From assembly GCA_050246475.1 (NCBI GenBank), contig JBFWVZ010000002.1:248001-312000 (forward strand): 64,000 nt of DNA, given 5' to 3'. The notes below the pieces were generated by a model that was not told the origin of the DNA, did no database searches, and saw only the letters and a program-made list of their open reading frames with translations. Numbering within the stretch: the first letter of the stretch is position 1; every line of letters begins with the position of its first letter. Positions 25,336 to 34,086 of the stretch are shown one piece after another. Source of the DNA: CADEEL01 sp050246475. GTDB lineage: Bacteria > Pseudomonadota > Alphaproteobacteria > Caulobacterales > Aquidulcibacteraceae. A program made the translations under genes and the position numbers.

Positions 25336-25977
25336 ATGACCAACAAGTTTCTCGCCGGCGCAGCCATGGTCGCGATGCTCGCCGTTTCGACGCATGCAGA
25401 CGCGCAAGTGCTCGGCGGCACAGGCGGCCTCGGCGGCACGGTCGGCGGCGTTGTCGGCGGCGCGGGCAGCATTGGCGGCAACGTGATGGGCAATGTGCGC
25501 GGCGACGTCGACACCAACGCTACGCAAACGCTTCGCCGCACGACGCGGCGCGCACAACGCGAAGCCGAAGCTGCGCGGCGCAACGCCGAACGCGCTGCGG
25601 AAGAAGCGCGCGGCTCCGTCAATGGGTCGGGCCAAGCAAGCGGCTCGCTCGACGGCGCGATCAGCGAAGACGGCTTGAGCCTCGGCGGCTCGGGCGATGC
25701 GTCTGGGAGCGGCGCGGTCGACGCAACCCGCGCCTCCGCTGCGGGGACCGATGCAGCGCGCACGACGGCACGCCGCACCGTGAACGCAACCCGACAGACC
25801 GCGCAAGATGTGCGCAACACGACGGCCTCGGCTTCCATCGGCGGCGACCTCAGCGGTTCTGCGAATGGCGCCGCCGACGCGGCTGACGACGAAGCTGCGC
25901 TGGCGGACAATGGCGCGGCCAACGAGCCGGAAGCGCGCGATCAAACCACGCGTGCGGATCGAGGCAACCGCCGTTGA
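25336..25977 (+). CDS. secreted low-complexity Gly/Ala/Arg/Ser protein
   Basis: A 213-residue protein. A signal peptide (MTNKFLAGAAMVAMLAVS, cleaved near ADA|Q) is followed by a glycine-rich repeat (LGGTGGLGGTVGGVVGG), a highly charged Arg/Ala/Glu segment (about residues 65-95), a Gly/Ser spacer, a second Arg/Thr-rich helix and an acidic tail. No known domain is seen. GGAGG eight bases before the ATG sets the start. It follows the protease gene and may belong to the same envelope programme. The composition suggests a surface or matrix component. Confidence 0.7.
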   Translation: MTNKFLAGAAMVAMLAVSTHADAQVLGGTGGLGGTVGGVVGGAGSIGGNVMGNVRGDVDTNATQTLRRTTRRAQREAEAARRNAERAAEEARGSVNGSGQASGSLDGAISEDGLSLGGSGDASGSGAVDATRASAAGTDAARTTARRTVNATRQTAQDVRNTTASASIGGDLSGSANGAADAADDEAALADNGAANEPEARDQTTRADRGNRR

Positions 25978-26038
25978 CGCTCACGTTCACCGGCGCTGCA
26001 ACGTCTCCGCCTAGACGGAATGCACGCCGCTGAAGCGA

Positions 26039-26070
26039 GAGGCGGCGAGGCTTAACGGCCTCGCCGTCTC
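26039..26070 (+). terminator. strong hairpin downstream of the low-complexity gene
   Basis: A 13-base stem with one wobble (26039-26051 with 26058-26070) and a TTAACG loop. There is no T-run, but it is the only strong fold between 25977 and the next small gene. Confidence 0.5.
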
Positions 26071-26096
26071 CCGGCGATCATACTTTGGATGACGTC

Positions 26097-26291
26097 ATGA
26101 CTATGATGAGCCTCGTTTCCGAACACGACACGCAGGACGGCCGTATCGTCCTCTATCAATGCGGCGCGTGCGGACGGAACGCGAAGCGCCCTGTTGCGCG
26201 AGAGAGCGTTGCGCCGCGCGAGGCGCCGTGCGCGCATTGCGCCGGCGTCAAGATTGAACAATCGAGGTTGCGCGGGGCGAATAGCGAGTAG
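26097..26291 (+). CDS. small zinc-ribbon-like protein
   Basis: A 64-residue protein with two Cys-x2-Cys knuckles, QCGACGR (about residues 21-27) and PCAHCAG (about 44-50), spaced as in a rubredoxin-like or zinc-ribbon fold. No enzyme domain is attached. An in-frame TTG at 26085 is an alternative start. It lies between a hairpin and a convergent membrane-protein gene. It is probably a metal-binding accessory protein; the role is unknown. Confidence 0.5.
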   Translation: MTMMSLVSEHDTQDGRIVLYQCGACGRNAKRPVARESVAPREAPCAHCAGVKIEQSRLRGANSE

Positions 26292-26317
26292 CAGGAAGCC
26301 AGGCGCGGACGTTCGCT

Positions 26318-26764
26318 TTACTCAACGGCAAAGCGGACGCGCCCCCGTAGCCTAGCTAGAGCATGGGTCATGTAGCCAATGGCATTAATCGCCAAGAGCA
26401 CGCCCATGATGTGCCACGAAGTCGGCGCGCCCGTTTGCGCCAGCTCCTCCGCCGTCACCGCCGCCATCATGAACGAGATCACGTTGACGAGCGCCAGCAT
26501 GATCGCGGCGCCGGGCATGCCGCGCCGCAATGGCAGCGCGATGACATAGAGGCTCAGCAAGCCGAGCGCGGCGGACGAAGCGCCGATCAAATTCATCAGT
26601 GCGAAATAGAGCGGGCGGATCTCCGCGCGCGCCTCTTCCGGCACGGCGGCAGCGTGGAACCAAAGCACGTTCTCCACCGTCGCGTAGGTGACGCCGAACC
26701 AGATCAGAAAAAGCGCGAGCGCAGTGAAAAGCCCAAGGCTCGCCCGGCGAAGGAAAGCTTGCAT
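26318..26764 (-). CDS. four-helix membrane protein, unknown
   Basis: A 148-residue protein with four transmembrane segments (about residues 10-32, 48-72, 80-104, 115-137). The first is followed by an external loop containing ENVLWFHAAAVPEEAR. No family is assigned. GGAGA lies eight bases upstream of the ATG at 26764; the longer frame to 26854 lacks a better site. It is divergent from the cupin gene. Confidence 0.65.
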   Translation of the reverse strand: MQAFLRRASLGLFTALALFLIWFGVTYATVENVLWFHAAAVPEEARAEIRPLYFALMNLIGASSAALGLLSLYVIALPLRRGMPGAAIMLALVNVISFMMAAVTAEELAQTGAPTSWHIMGVLLAINAIGYMTHALARLRGRVRFAVE

Positions 26765-26975
26765 CGTCAGTCTCCGTGTTTCGCAGGCAAACTGGCGCGC
26801 GCGCGCTCGCCGCGGAAATGCGCTTTGGCTCTCGCTTCGATGCGCGGGGGGCATGAGCGGGCGTCATAACCGCGCTGCATGGCGTCCATGCCGAACCGGC
26901 GCCAACCGCCTCCGCCCAGCGGCGTACTCGCCAGCATTCGCGCCCTTCAAAGCGGCGTTTGTCTTGGAGAGAGCA

Positions 26976-27443
26976 ATGAAATCCTGGAAGACCTTGGCGC
27001 TCGCCTGCGCCGCCAGCGCCGCGTTGTTCGCGGCCCCCGCGTACGCCAACGAATGTCCCGCCGATCAGGTGGTCGCCGCGACGCAAACCGGCGCCCCCAC
27101 CCAGCCCTCCGGCGTGACCGACACGGTCATCGCGTCGATCGATCTCGGCGCCGGCTACGGCCTGCCGGGCCGGCAGCTGCGCATGCGCCGCCTCGTCGTC
27201 CAGCCGGGCGGCGTCGTGCCGGTGCACAGCCACGGCGAGCGGCCCGCCAACATCTACATCGTCTCCGGCGAGATCACCGAATACCGCTCCACCTGCGCTG
27301 CGCCGATCACGCACCGCGCCGGCGAAGTCGCGGTTGAATCCGGCGATCTCACGCATTGGTGGCGCAACAACAGCCGCCGCGAAACCGTCCTCATCTCGGC
27401 GGACCTCCCGCCGCCCGAGATGGCGAACGCGGGCTCCAACTAA
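26976..27443 (+). CDS. exported cupin-domain protein
   Basis: A 155-residue protein with a signal peptide (cleavage near YANE, about residue 25) and a single cupin barrel. The metal motif appears as VVPVHSHGERPANIYIVSGE (two His and a Glu, about residues 89-108) and the second motif contains GDLTHWW. Small periplasmic cupins are often dioxygenase-like or binding proteins; the substrate is unknown. GGAGAG precedes the ATG. It starts a forward run of genes to 34 kb; the MFS gene follows after 99 bases. Confidence 0.8.
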   Translation: MKSWKTLALACAASAALFAAPAYANECPADQVVAATQTGAPTQPSGVTDTVIASIDLGAGYGLPGRQLRMRRLVVQPGGVVPVHSHGERPANIYIVSGEITEYRSTCAAPITHRAGEVAVESGDLTHWWRNNSRRETVLISADLPPPEMANAGSN

Positions 27444-27542
27444 GCCCGCAAACCGGAACGGGCGCGGCGGGACTCATCCCCACCTCGTCCTCGGCTCTAG
27501 CCTCACGCCGCGCCCGTTTCTTCTTCGCGAGAAAGCATCGCC

Positions 27543-28754
27543 ATGAGCATGGCCCAAACCGCCGCGCCTCCGCGCGCGGGAAGCCTTTCGGCTGCGTTCA
27601 GTTTGTTCGTGATCGGACTGACGGCGTTTTTGACCGTGGTCGATCTCTTCGCGACGCAGGCGATCCTGCCGACGCTCACCACGCATTACGGCGTGACGCC
27701 CGCCGAAATGGGCGTCGCGGTCAATTCCGCCACGCTCGGCATGGGCATCGCGGGCATTCTCGTCGCGCTCTTCAGCGCGCGCATCCCGCGCCGCGCGGGC
27801 ATCGTGGCGAGCCTCTTTGCGCTTTCGGTCCCGACGCTGCTGCTCGCCAGCGCGCCCGATCTTTCAACCTTCACCGCGCTGCGCATCGCGCAGGGCCTGC
27901 TTATGTCTACCGCGTTTACGCTGACGCTCGCGCATCTGGGCGAGCGCTGCAGTGCGATGACGGCAGCGAGCGCGTTCGCCGCGTACATCACCGGCAATGT
28001 CGCCTCGAACCTGGTTGGGCGGCTCCTATCGGCCGGGCTTGCCGATCACTTTGGGCTCGCCGCGAATTTCTACGTCTTCGCCGGGCTCAACGCGCTGGGC
28101 GGCGTGCTCGTCTTCCTGACGATCTCGAACGCGCCCGCGACGATGCGCGATCACGCCATGGCGATGACGTCTTCGCCGCTCGCCGCAGTGAAGGCGCATC
28201 TTGCCAATCCGTCGCTGCGCGCAGCGTTCGGCATCGGGTTTCTCATTCTCTTCGCGTTCATCGGCACGTTCACATACGTGAACTTCGTGCTGACGCGCGC
28301 GCCGCTCAGCGTCTCGATGATGAGCCTGGGACTCGTTTACTTCGTGTTCGCGCCGTCGATCGCGACGACGCCGCTCGCGGGGCGCGCGGTGGAGCGCTTC
28401 GGCGTCCAGCGCACGCTCTGGGGGGCGCTCACCCTCGCGATCGCGGGGCTTCCGCTTCTGCTCATCGGATCACTGCCGTTCGTATTCATCGGCATGATGG
28501 CAGTCGCGTGCGGGACGTTCTTCGCGCAAGCGGCCGCCACCGGCTTCGTCTCGCGCGCGGCCACGCAAGACCGCGGCGCCACGAGCGGGCTCTATCTCGC
28601 ATCGTACTTTCTCGGCGGCATGGCCGGCAGCTTCGTGCTCGGCCAACTCTTCGATCGCTTCGGCTGGGCCGCGTGCGTCGCGGGCATCGCCGCAGCACTC
28701 ACGTTTGCCTGCCTTCTCACCCTCGCGCTTCGAACCAAAGGAGACGCCCAATGA
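27543..28754 (+). CDS. MFS transporter (YnfM-like)
   Basis: A 403-residue transporter with twelve predicted helices. The loop 2-3 region carries SARIPRRAG, and helices such as MGVAVNSATLGMGIAGILVA are typical of drug/metabolite MFS exporters of the YnfM group. The stop overlaps the ATG of the next small gene (ATGA), so translation is coupled. The substrate is unknown; the neighbours suggest a link with hydroxybutyrate or lipid metabolism. Confidence 0.85.
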   Translation: MSMAQTAAPPRAGSLSAAFSLFVIGLTAFLTVVDLFATQAILPTLTTHYGVTPAEMGVAVNSATLGMGIAGILVALFSARIPRRAGIVASLFALSVPTLLLASAPDLSTFTALRIAQGLLMSTAFTLTLAHLGERCSAMTAASAFAAYITGNVASNLVGRLLSAGLADHFGLAANFYVFAGLNALGGVLVFLTISNAPATMRDHAMAMTSSPLAAVKAHLANPSLRAAFGIGFLILFAFIGTFTYVNFVLTRAPLSVSMMSLGLVYFVFAPSIATTPLAGRAVERFGVQRTLWGALTLAIAGLPLLLIGSLPFVFIGMMAVACGTFFAQAAATGFVSRAATQDRGATSGLYLASYFLGGMAGSFVLGQLFDRFGWAACVAGIAAALTFACLLTLALRTKGDAQ

Positions 28755-29047
28755 CACGCATCGATACGCAAGACGTCGCCGCCGTGACGCAAAGCCTCAA
28801 GGGCATGAAGGGCGCACTCGCCGCGTTTATTCTCGCAAGCGCCACGCGCGATCTCGCGCCCGGTTCGCGCGCGCTCTTGAGCTTCGCTGCGCTCAAGGCG
28901 CTGGGGCACGAGCGGGAAGCGCGCGCCGCCTTCGCCGCCGCGATCGAAACCGGCTGCAGCGGCGAAGAGATCATGCGCGCGATGGATCAGGGCCAGCGGC
29001 TCTCCCGCTTCGCGCGTGTGCAAGCGCCGCTTGCATCGGCGGCATGA
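28751..29047 (+). CDS. small helical protein coupled to the MFS gene
   Basis: A 98-residue soluble protein with mostly helical character (VTQSLKGMKGALAAFILASA, ALLSFAALKALGHEREARAA). It overlaps the MFS stop codon by four bases. No domain is recognised. Conserved overlap and high coding quality suggest a real gene, perhaps a partner of the transporter. Confidence 0.6.
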   Translation: MTRIDTQDVAAVTQSLKGMKGALAAFILASATRDLAPGSRALLSFAALKALGHEREARAAFAAAIETGCSGEEIMRAMDQGQRLSRFARVQAPLASAA

Positions 29048-29105
29048 GTTTTCGGCATTTCACTCAAGAGCGCGCGGCGCGCCATCACACGCACAGGAGA
29101 CACAC

Positions 29106-29936
29106 ATGCTCACCATGATGGAGAAGAAAGAGCGGATGGGCGCCATGCCGCGCCCGCTCGAAGGCAAGACGGCGCTGGTCACCGGCTCAACCAGCGGGAT
29201 CGGCCTCGGCGTCGCGGAAGCGCTCGCCGCGCAGGGCGCCGAGATCGTACTCAACGGCCTCGGCGATCCGCGCATGATCGAAGAGACGCGTGTGCGCCTC
29301 GCGGAAGAGAACAACACGTCCGCGCATTATCACGGCGCCGATCTCTCAAAGCCTGAAGCGATCGAAGACATGATGCGCTTCGCGGCGATGAACGCCGGCG
29401 GCGTGGACATCCTCGTCAACAACGCCGGCATCCAGCATGTCGCGCCGGTCGAGGAATTTCCCGTCGCGAAATGGGATGCGATCCTGGCGATCAATCTCTC
29501 GTCCGCCTTCCACGCCATCCGCGCGGCGCTGCCGGCGATGAAGGCCAAGGGCTATGGGCGCATCGTCAACATCGCTTCCGCGCACGGCCTCGTCGGCTCG
29601 CCGTTCAAGAGCGCCTACGTCGCGGCGAAGCACGGCGTGTTGGGGCTGACCAAGGTCGTCGCGCTCGAAGCGGCGGAGTCAGGCGTCACCTGCAACGCCA
29701 TCTGCCCCGGCTATGTGTGGACGCCCCTCGTCGAAAAGCAGATCGAGGATCAAGCGAAAGCGCACAACATCCCGCGCGAGAAGGTCATCACTGACGTTCT
29801 CTTGAAAGCGCAGCCCAACAAGCGTTTCGCCACCGTCGAGGAAATCGGCGCGCTGGTCGCCTTCCTCGCGGGGCCTGGCGGGCAATCCATCACCGGCGCC
29901 GCGCTGCCGGTCGACGGCGCGTGGACCGCGCACTGA
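29106..29936 (+). CDS. bdhA: 3-hydroxybutyrate dehydrogenase (SDR)
   Basis: A 276-residue SDR that oxidises D-3-hydroxybutyrate to acetoacetate with NAD during polyhydroxybutyrate use. Family marks: TGSTSGIGLG, NNAGIQHVAPVEEFP, the catalytic Ser in NIASAHGLVGS, YVAAKHG, and the HBDH block GYVWTPLVEKQIEDQAK. The first 15 residues form a short extra N terminus. The ATG has AGGAGA upstream. A patatin gene follows after 18 bases, a pairing often seen with bdhA in alphaproteobacteria. Confidence 0.9.
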   Translation: MLTMMEKKERMGAMPRPLEGKTALVTGSTSGIGLGVAEALAAQGAEIVLNGLGDPRMIEETRVRLAEENNTSAHYHGADLSKPEAIEDMMRFAAMNAGGVDILVNNAGIQHVAPVEEFPVAKWDAILAINLSSAFHAIRAALPAMKAKGYGRIVNIASAHGLVGSPFKSAYVAAKHGVLGLTKVVALEAAESGVTCNAICPGYVWTPLVEKQIEDQAKAHNIPREKVITDVLLKAQPNKRFATVEEIGALVAFLAGPGGQSITGAALPVDGAWTAH

Positions 29937-29954
29937 ACGACAATGGAGGAAACA

Positions 29955-31034
29955 ATGGCCGATACGGCGACTTTGCCCGCGCTCACGGCGCCGCGCAGAA
30001 AGCGCAGCCCACGCGCCCCCGTCCAAACGAAGACGATCAATCTCGCGCTTCAGGGCGGGGGCGCGCACGGCGCCTTCGCATGGGGCGTGCTCGATCGCCT
30101 GCTTGAGGACGAGCGCATCGGCTTCGACGGCGTCTCCGCCACCAGCGCCGGCGCGATGAACGCCGCGGTGATGGCGTACGGGCTGACGCTCGGCGGGCGC
30201 GAGGGCGCAAAACGCGCGCTCGCCTCGTTCTGGCGGCGAGTCGCGCATGCGGGGATGACGAGCCCGCTGCAACCGACCTGGGCCGATCGCCTCGCGCACA
30301 ATCACGCGCTCGAGCATTCGCCCGCTTTCGTGATCTTCGATCTCGTGAGCCGGCTCTACTCGCCGTACCAATTCAATCCGGGCAATTGGAACCCGCTGAA
30401 GCGCGTGCTGGAAGAGACGGTCGATTTCGCGGCGCTCCGGGAGAACGCGGCGGTGAAGCTCTTCCTCTCCGCCACCAATGTCCGCACCGGCAAAGTGAAG
30501 ATTTTCGAGAACAAGGATCTCTCGGCCGACGCGGTGCTCGCCTCCGCGTGCCTGCCGTTCCTCTTCCAGGCCGTCGCGATCGACGGCGAATCCTATTGGG
30601 ACGGCGGCTATATGGGCAATCCGGCGATCTTCCCGCTCATCTACAAGTGCGACTCCCGCGACGTGGTCGTCGTGCACATCAATCCGATCGAGCGGATGGA
30701 GACGCCGACCACCGCGCGCGACATCCTGAACCGCATCAACGAGATCAGCTTCAATTCCTCGCTGATGCGCGAGATGCGCGCCATCGCCTTCGTCACCCAG
30801 CTCATCGATGATGGGCTCGTCTCCGAAAACCGGATGAAGCGCATGCTCATCCATTCGATCGAAGCGCAGGATTTCATGCGCGAGTTGGGCGTCTCCTCGA
30901 AGCTCAACACGGATTGGGAATTCCTCACCCATCTGCGCGATCTGGGGCGCGAACGCGCCGAAGCCTGGCTAGAAGCCAATTTCGGCGCGCTCAACGAGAA
31001 GAGCACAATCGATCTCGGAGAGACCTATCTTTGA
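29955..31034 (+). CDS. patatin-like phospholipase
   Basis: A 359-residue esterase. The oxyanion motif LALQGGGAHGAFAWGVLD (about residues 30-47), the nucleophile in SATSAGAMNA (Ser of G/A-T-S-A-G) and the Asp of the catalytic dyad in YWDGGYMGNP (about residue 215) are all present. By family it hydrolyses phospholipids or polyhydroxyalkanoate-associated lipids in the cytoplasm. GGAGGA seven bases before 29955 sets the start. Its stop overlaps the TTG start of the adenylate cyclase gene. Confidence 0.9.
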   Translation: MADTATLPALTAPRRKRSPRAPVQTKTINLALQGGGAHGAFAWGVLDRLLEDERIGFDGVSATSAGAMNAAVMAYGLTLGGREGAKRALASFWRRVAHAGMTSPLQPTWADRLAHNHALEHSPAFVIFDLVSRLYSPYQFNPGNWNPLKRVLEETVDFAALRENAAVKLFLSATNVRTGKVKIFENKDLSADAVLASACLPFLFQAVAIDGESYWDGGYMGNPAIFPLIYKCDSRDVVVVHINPIERMETPTTARDILNRINEISFNSSLMREMRAIAFVTQLIDDGLVSENRMKRMLIHSIEAQDFMRELGVSSKLNTDWEFLTHLRDLGRERAEAWLEANFGALNEKSTIDLGETYL

Positions 31035-32407
31035 GCCTCGCCGCCGATTTCGCGGAGCTTTGGGCGCGCCCGTTCGCTACGCCGCTCAAGAGCGCGCTGG
31101 GGGATCTCACGCGCCCTAAGCGCGCGCCGCCGCGCATCGCCATGGCGATCGCGGAGGCGGAGCGCATCTCGGAAATTCTCGTCGGCTGGGTGCAGCTCGC
31201 CGGCGTGGCGACGTTCGCGTTTCTCTATCTCGCCTCACGCGGCGCGTTCGATCTCTCCATGGGCATCGAGCCGGTGCCGCTGGCGCTTTTGGCTTACGGC
31301 GCGTTCGTTATCTGGCGGCTGCGGCAAGCCTATCGCGGCGCGCTCCCCCGCACGCTGCTGACGCTCTCGGCGGTCGCGGATGTCAGCGTGCTCATGCTGA
31401 CGATCTGGGGCTTCACGCTGCAATACGGCCTCCCGGCGGCGCTCTATCTCAAGGCGCCGACGCTGCTTTATGTCTTTATCCTGATCGCGCTGCGCGCGCT
31501 GCGCTTCGATCCCTTCCACTTGATCCTCACCGGCGCCCTCGCCGCGCTCGGCTGGGCCTCACTCGTGGCCATCGCCGCGTTCGAAGGCGCGCCGGTCACC
31601 GCCGATTATCGCATCTATATGACGTCGCTCTCGCTGCTCTGGGGCGCGGAGGCGGAGAAGATCGCCGCCATCCTCGCCGTCACCGCCGTACTCGCGCTCG
31701 CTGTCGCGCGGGCGCGCGCGCTCTTGGTGCGCACCGCGACGGAGGAGATCGCCGCCGCCGATCTCGCGCGCTTCCTCGACGGCGCGGCCGCCAAGCGCGT
31801 GCGCGGCGCGGAGCGCGCGCTCATGGCCGGGGACGGCGAATTGCGCAACGCGGCCATCCTCTTTCTCGATCTCCGCGGCTTCAGCAAAGCCGCCGCGCAG
31901 CTCGACGCCAAAGGCGTCATTGCACTGGTGAACGATTATCATCGCCGCTTCGTCCCGCTCATCGAAGCCGCGGGCGGCAGCGTCGATAAATTCATGGGCG
32001 ACGGCATCCTCGTCAGTTTCGGAGCAGGCAATGCGCGTGGGCGCGAAGCGGCGGACGCGCTCGATCTCGTGCCGGGGCTGCTGCAGGCCGCCGATGCCTG
32101 GCGCGCGGAGCGGGAGGCGCAGAATCTCCCGCCGCTCGAAATCGCGATCGCGATCACCGCCGGCGAAATCGTCTATGGCGTCGTGGGGCACGACGACCGC
32201 CTCGAATTCACCGCCATCGGGGACGCGGTCAATCTCGCCGCCAAGCTCGAAAAGCACGCCAAGCTCGAACGCGCGCGCGCGATCATGACGCTCTCGGCGC
32301 TGGCGCGGGCGCGCATGCAGGGCGCGACGGCGATGCCCGTGCGCGTTTCGGTGCAAGCGATCGTCGATGGCGTGCGCGAACCCGTCGATCTGGCGATCCT
32401 GGCATGA
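31031..32407 (+). CDS. membrane-bound class III adenylate/guanylate cyclase
   Basis: A cyclase of about 458 residues. Five or six N-terminal transmembrane helices (about residues 55-240) precede a class III catalytic domain with metal-binding Asp in LFLDLRGFSK and DKFMGDGILVSFG, and the dimer-contact FTAIGDAVNLAAKLEKH. The substrate-selecting residues cannot be fixed by eye, so it may make cAMP or cGMP. The TTG at 31031 (TTGA overlap with the patatin stop, GGAGAG upstream) is preferred; an ATG at 31141 is an alternative. Coupling to patatin suggests membrane-lipid or carbon-store signalling. Confidence 0.85.
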   Translation: MSLAADFAELWARPFATPLKSALGDLTRPKRAPPRIAMAIAEAERISEILVGWVQLAGVATFAFLYLASRGAFDLSMGIEPVPLALLAYGAFVIWRLRQAYRGALPRTLLTLSAVADVSVLMLTIWGFTLQYGLPAALYLKAPTLLYVFILIALRALRFDPFHLILTGALAALGWASLVAIAAFEGAPVTADYRIYMTSLSLLWGAEAEKIAAILAVTAVLALAVARARALLVRTATEEIAAADLARFLDGAAAKRVRGAERALMAGDGELRNAAILFLDLRGFSKAAAQLDAKGVIALVNDYHRRFVPLIEAAGGSVDKFMGDGILVSFGAGNARGREAADALDLVPGLLQAADAWRAEREAQNLPPLEIAIAITAGEIVYGVVGHDDRLEFTAIGDAVNLAAKLEKHAKLERARAIMTLSALARARMQGATAMPVRVSVQAIVDGVREPVDLAILA

Positions 32408-32491
32408 GGCGCGCGCATCGCGCCCATGCGGCGCGCGCATTAACCGGCCTTGCCGCGCAGACGTAGTCCCAAGCATCAAAGGGAGGCCGAT

Positions 32492-32635
32492 ATGGCGCAC
32501 ACGATCGATTGGGAAAACGCAGCGGCGGATATGGGGCTCGCGGCCCTCTGCCTCGATATGGCGCGGCTCAGAAACAGCGTGAAACGTGGGAAACGCGCCA
32601 AGCGCGCGGCGCGCATTGTCTTCACCGGCAAATAG
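32492..32635 (+). CDS. 47-residue basic protein
   Basis: A short gene with a near-ideal GGGAGG five bases before its ATG. The product has an acidic/hydrophobic first half (HTIDWENAAADMGLAALCLD) and a strongly basic C terminus (RGKRAKRAARIVFTGK). No family is recognised. It lies between the cyclase and NDH-2 genes in the same direction. Confidence 0.55.
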   Translation: MAHTIDWENAAADMGLAALCLDMARLRNSVKRGKRAKRAARIVFTGK

Positions 32636-32658
32636 GCGCACCCCATATGAGAAGAGCG

Positions 32659-34008
32659 ATGAGCCATTTGATGGACGAAGCGGAAGCCTGCGATTGCCCG
32701 ATCGAAGCGGCGCGCGCCGCGAACGATCGCCCGCGCGTGGTGATCGTGGGCGCGGGCTTTGCCGGGCTGACGGCGGCGAAGGCGCTTAAGAAGGCCCCCG
32801 TCAACGTGACGCTCATCGACCGGCGCAACCATCACCTCTTCCAGCCCCTGCTCTATCAGGTCGCCACCGCGGGCCTTGCGCCCACGCAGATCGCCACGCC
32901 CATCCGCGCCATCGTGCGCGATCAGCCGGACACGGAGGTTCTGCTGGGGGACGTCACGCACGTCGATGCGAAAGCGAAGATCGTGATGATGGGCGCGCGG
33001 CGCGTGCCTTACGATTATCTCATCCTCGCCACGGGCGCCCGGCACGCCTATTTCGGGCACGACGATTGGGAGGCCTTCGCGCCGGGCTTGAAGACGCTCG
33101 AAGACGCGACGGAGTTGCGCAAGCGCATCCTGCTTTCGTTCGAGCGCGCGGAGCTTGAGGAAAATCCCGAAGAACGCGCGCGACTGCTCACCTTCGCCGT
33201 CATCGGCGGCGGGCCGACGGGCGTCGAGATGGCGGGCGCGATCGCCGAGCTCGCGATTAAGGCGCTCGCCAAGGATTATCGCCGCATCAACCCGCAATGC
33301 GCGCGCATCGTTCTCGTGGAAGCCGCGCCGCGCTTGCTGGGCGCCTTCCCGGAGGATCTCTCGCGCCATGCGGCCGAAGCGTTGACAAAACTCGGCGTCG
33401 AGGTGCGCACGGGCGAAGCCGTCACCGCATGCGACGCACTTGGCGTGACGCTCGGCACGGAACGCATCGAAACACGCTGCACGATTTGGGCGGCGGGCGT
33501 GCAATCCTCACCGGTGGCGCGCTGGCTCTCCGCGAAGGCGGACCGCGCGGGCCGCGCTCTCGTCGGGCGCGATCTGCGCGCCGAGGGGCATGAGGATATC
33601 TTCGTGCTCGGCGATTGCGCGAGCGTGATGGACAAGGACGGCAAGCCGCTGCCGGGCGTTGCGCCCGTGGCGAAACAGCAAGGCGCCTATGCCGCGGAAG
33701 CCATCCGCCGCGCGGTGCTCAACAAGGAGCCCCAAGGCCCGTTCGTCTATCGCGATTGGGGCATCCTCGCGACCGTCGGGCGCAAGTCCGCGGTCGCGGA
33801 CTTCCACGGCTTCCATCTGCGCGGGTTCGTCGGCTGGCTCGTCTGGTCTGCGGCGCACATCTATTTCCTGATCGGCTTCCGCAACCGAATCGCGGTCACG
33901 CTCGATTGGGCGTGGAGCTATTTGACGTTCGAACGCGGCGCCCGGCTCATCACCGGTGACGTGATGCCCGCGCCGCCTCTCCGCGAAGAAAAACGCGACG
34001 CCGCGTAA
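32659..34008 (+). CDS. ndh: type II NADH dehydrogenase (NDH-2)
   Basis: A 449-residue non-proton-pumping NADH:quinone oxidoreductase. It has two Rossmann folds: VVIVGAGFAGLTAAKALKK (FAD, about residues 28-46) and FAVIGGGPTGVEMAGAIAEL (NADH, about 178-197). The conserved quinone-side Gln pair appears as PVAKQQGAYAAEAI, and a C-terminal amphipathic/hydrophobic segment (GWLVWSAAHIYFLIGFRNRI) provides membrane binding. A second ATG at 32647 is possible; AGAAGAG favours 32659. It is followed by a LysR gene on the same strand. Confidence 0.92.
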   Translation: MSHLMDEAEACDCPIEAARAANDRPRVVIVGAGFAGLTAAKALKKAPVNVTLIDRRNHHLFQPLLYQVATAGLAPTQIATPIRAIVRDQPDTEVLLGDVTHVDAKAKIVMMGARRVPYDYLILATGARHAYFGHDDWEAFAPGLKTLEDATELRKRILLSFERAELEENPEERARLLTFAVIGGGPTGVEMAGAIAELAIKALAKDYRRINPQCARIVLVEAAPRLLGAFPEDLSRHAAEALTKLGVEVRTGEAVTACDALGVTLGTERIETRCTIWAAGVQSSPVARWLSAKADRAGRALVGRDLRAEGHEDIFVLGDCASVMDKDGKPLPGVAPVAKQQGAYAAEAIRRAVLNKEPQGPFVYRDWGILATVGRKSAVADFHGFHLRGFVGWLVWSAAHIYFLIGFRNRIAVTLDWAWSYLTFERGARLITGDVMPAPPLREEKRDAA

Positions 34009-34086
34009 CCGCCGCCTTCAATACGGCGAACTGCCTCCTATCCGGCCATGCGTCCAAAGTGCGCCGGCCGGGCCGGGAGGCCGCCC

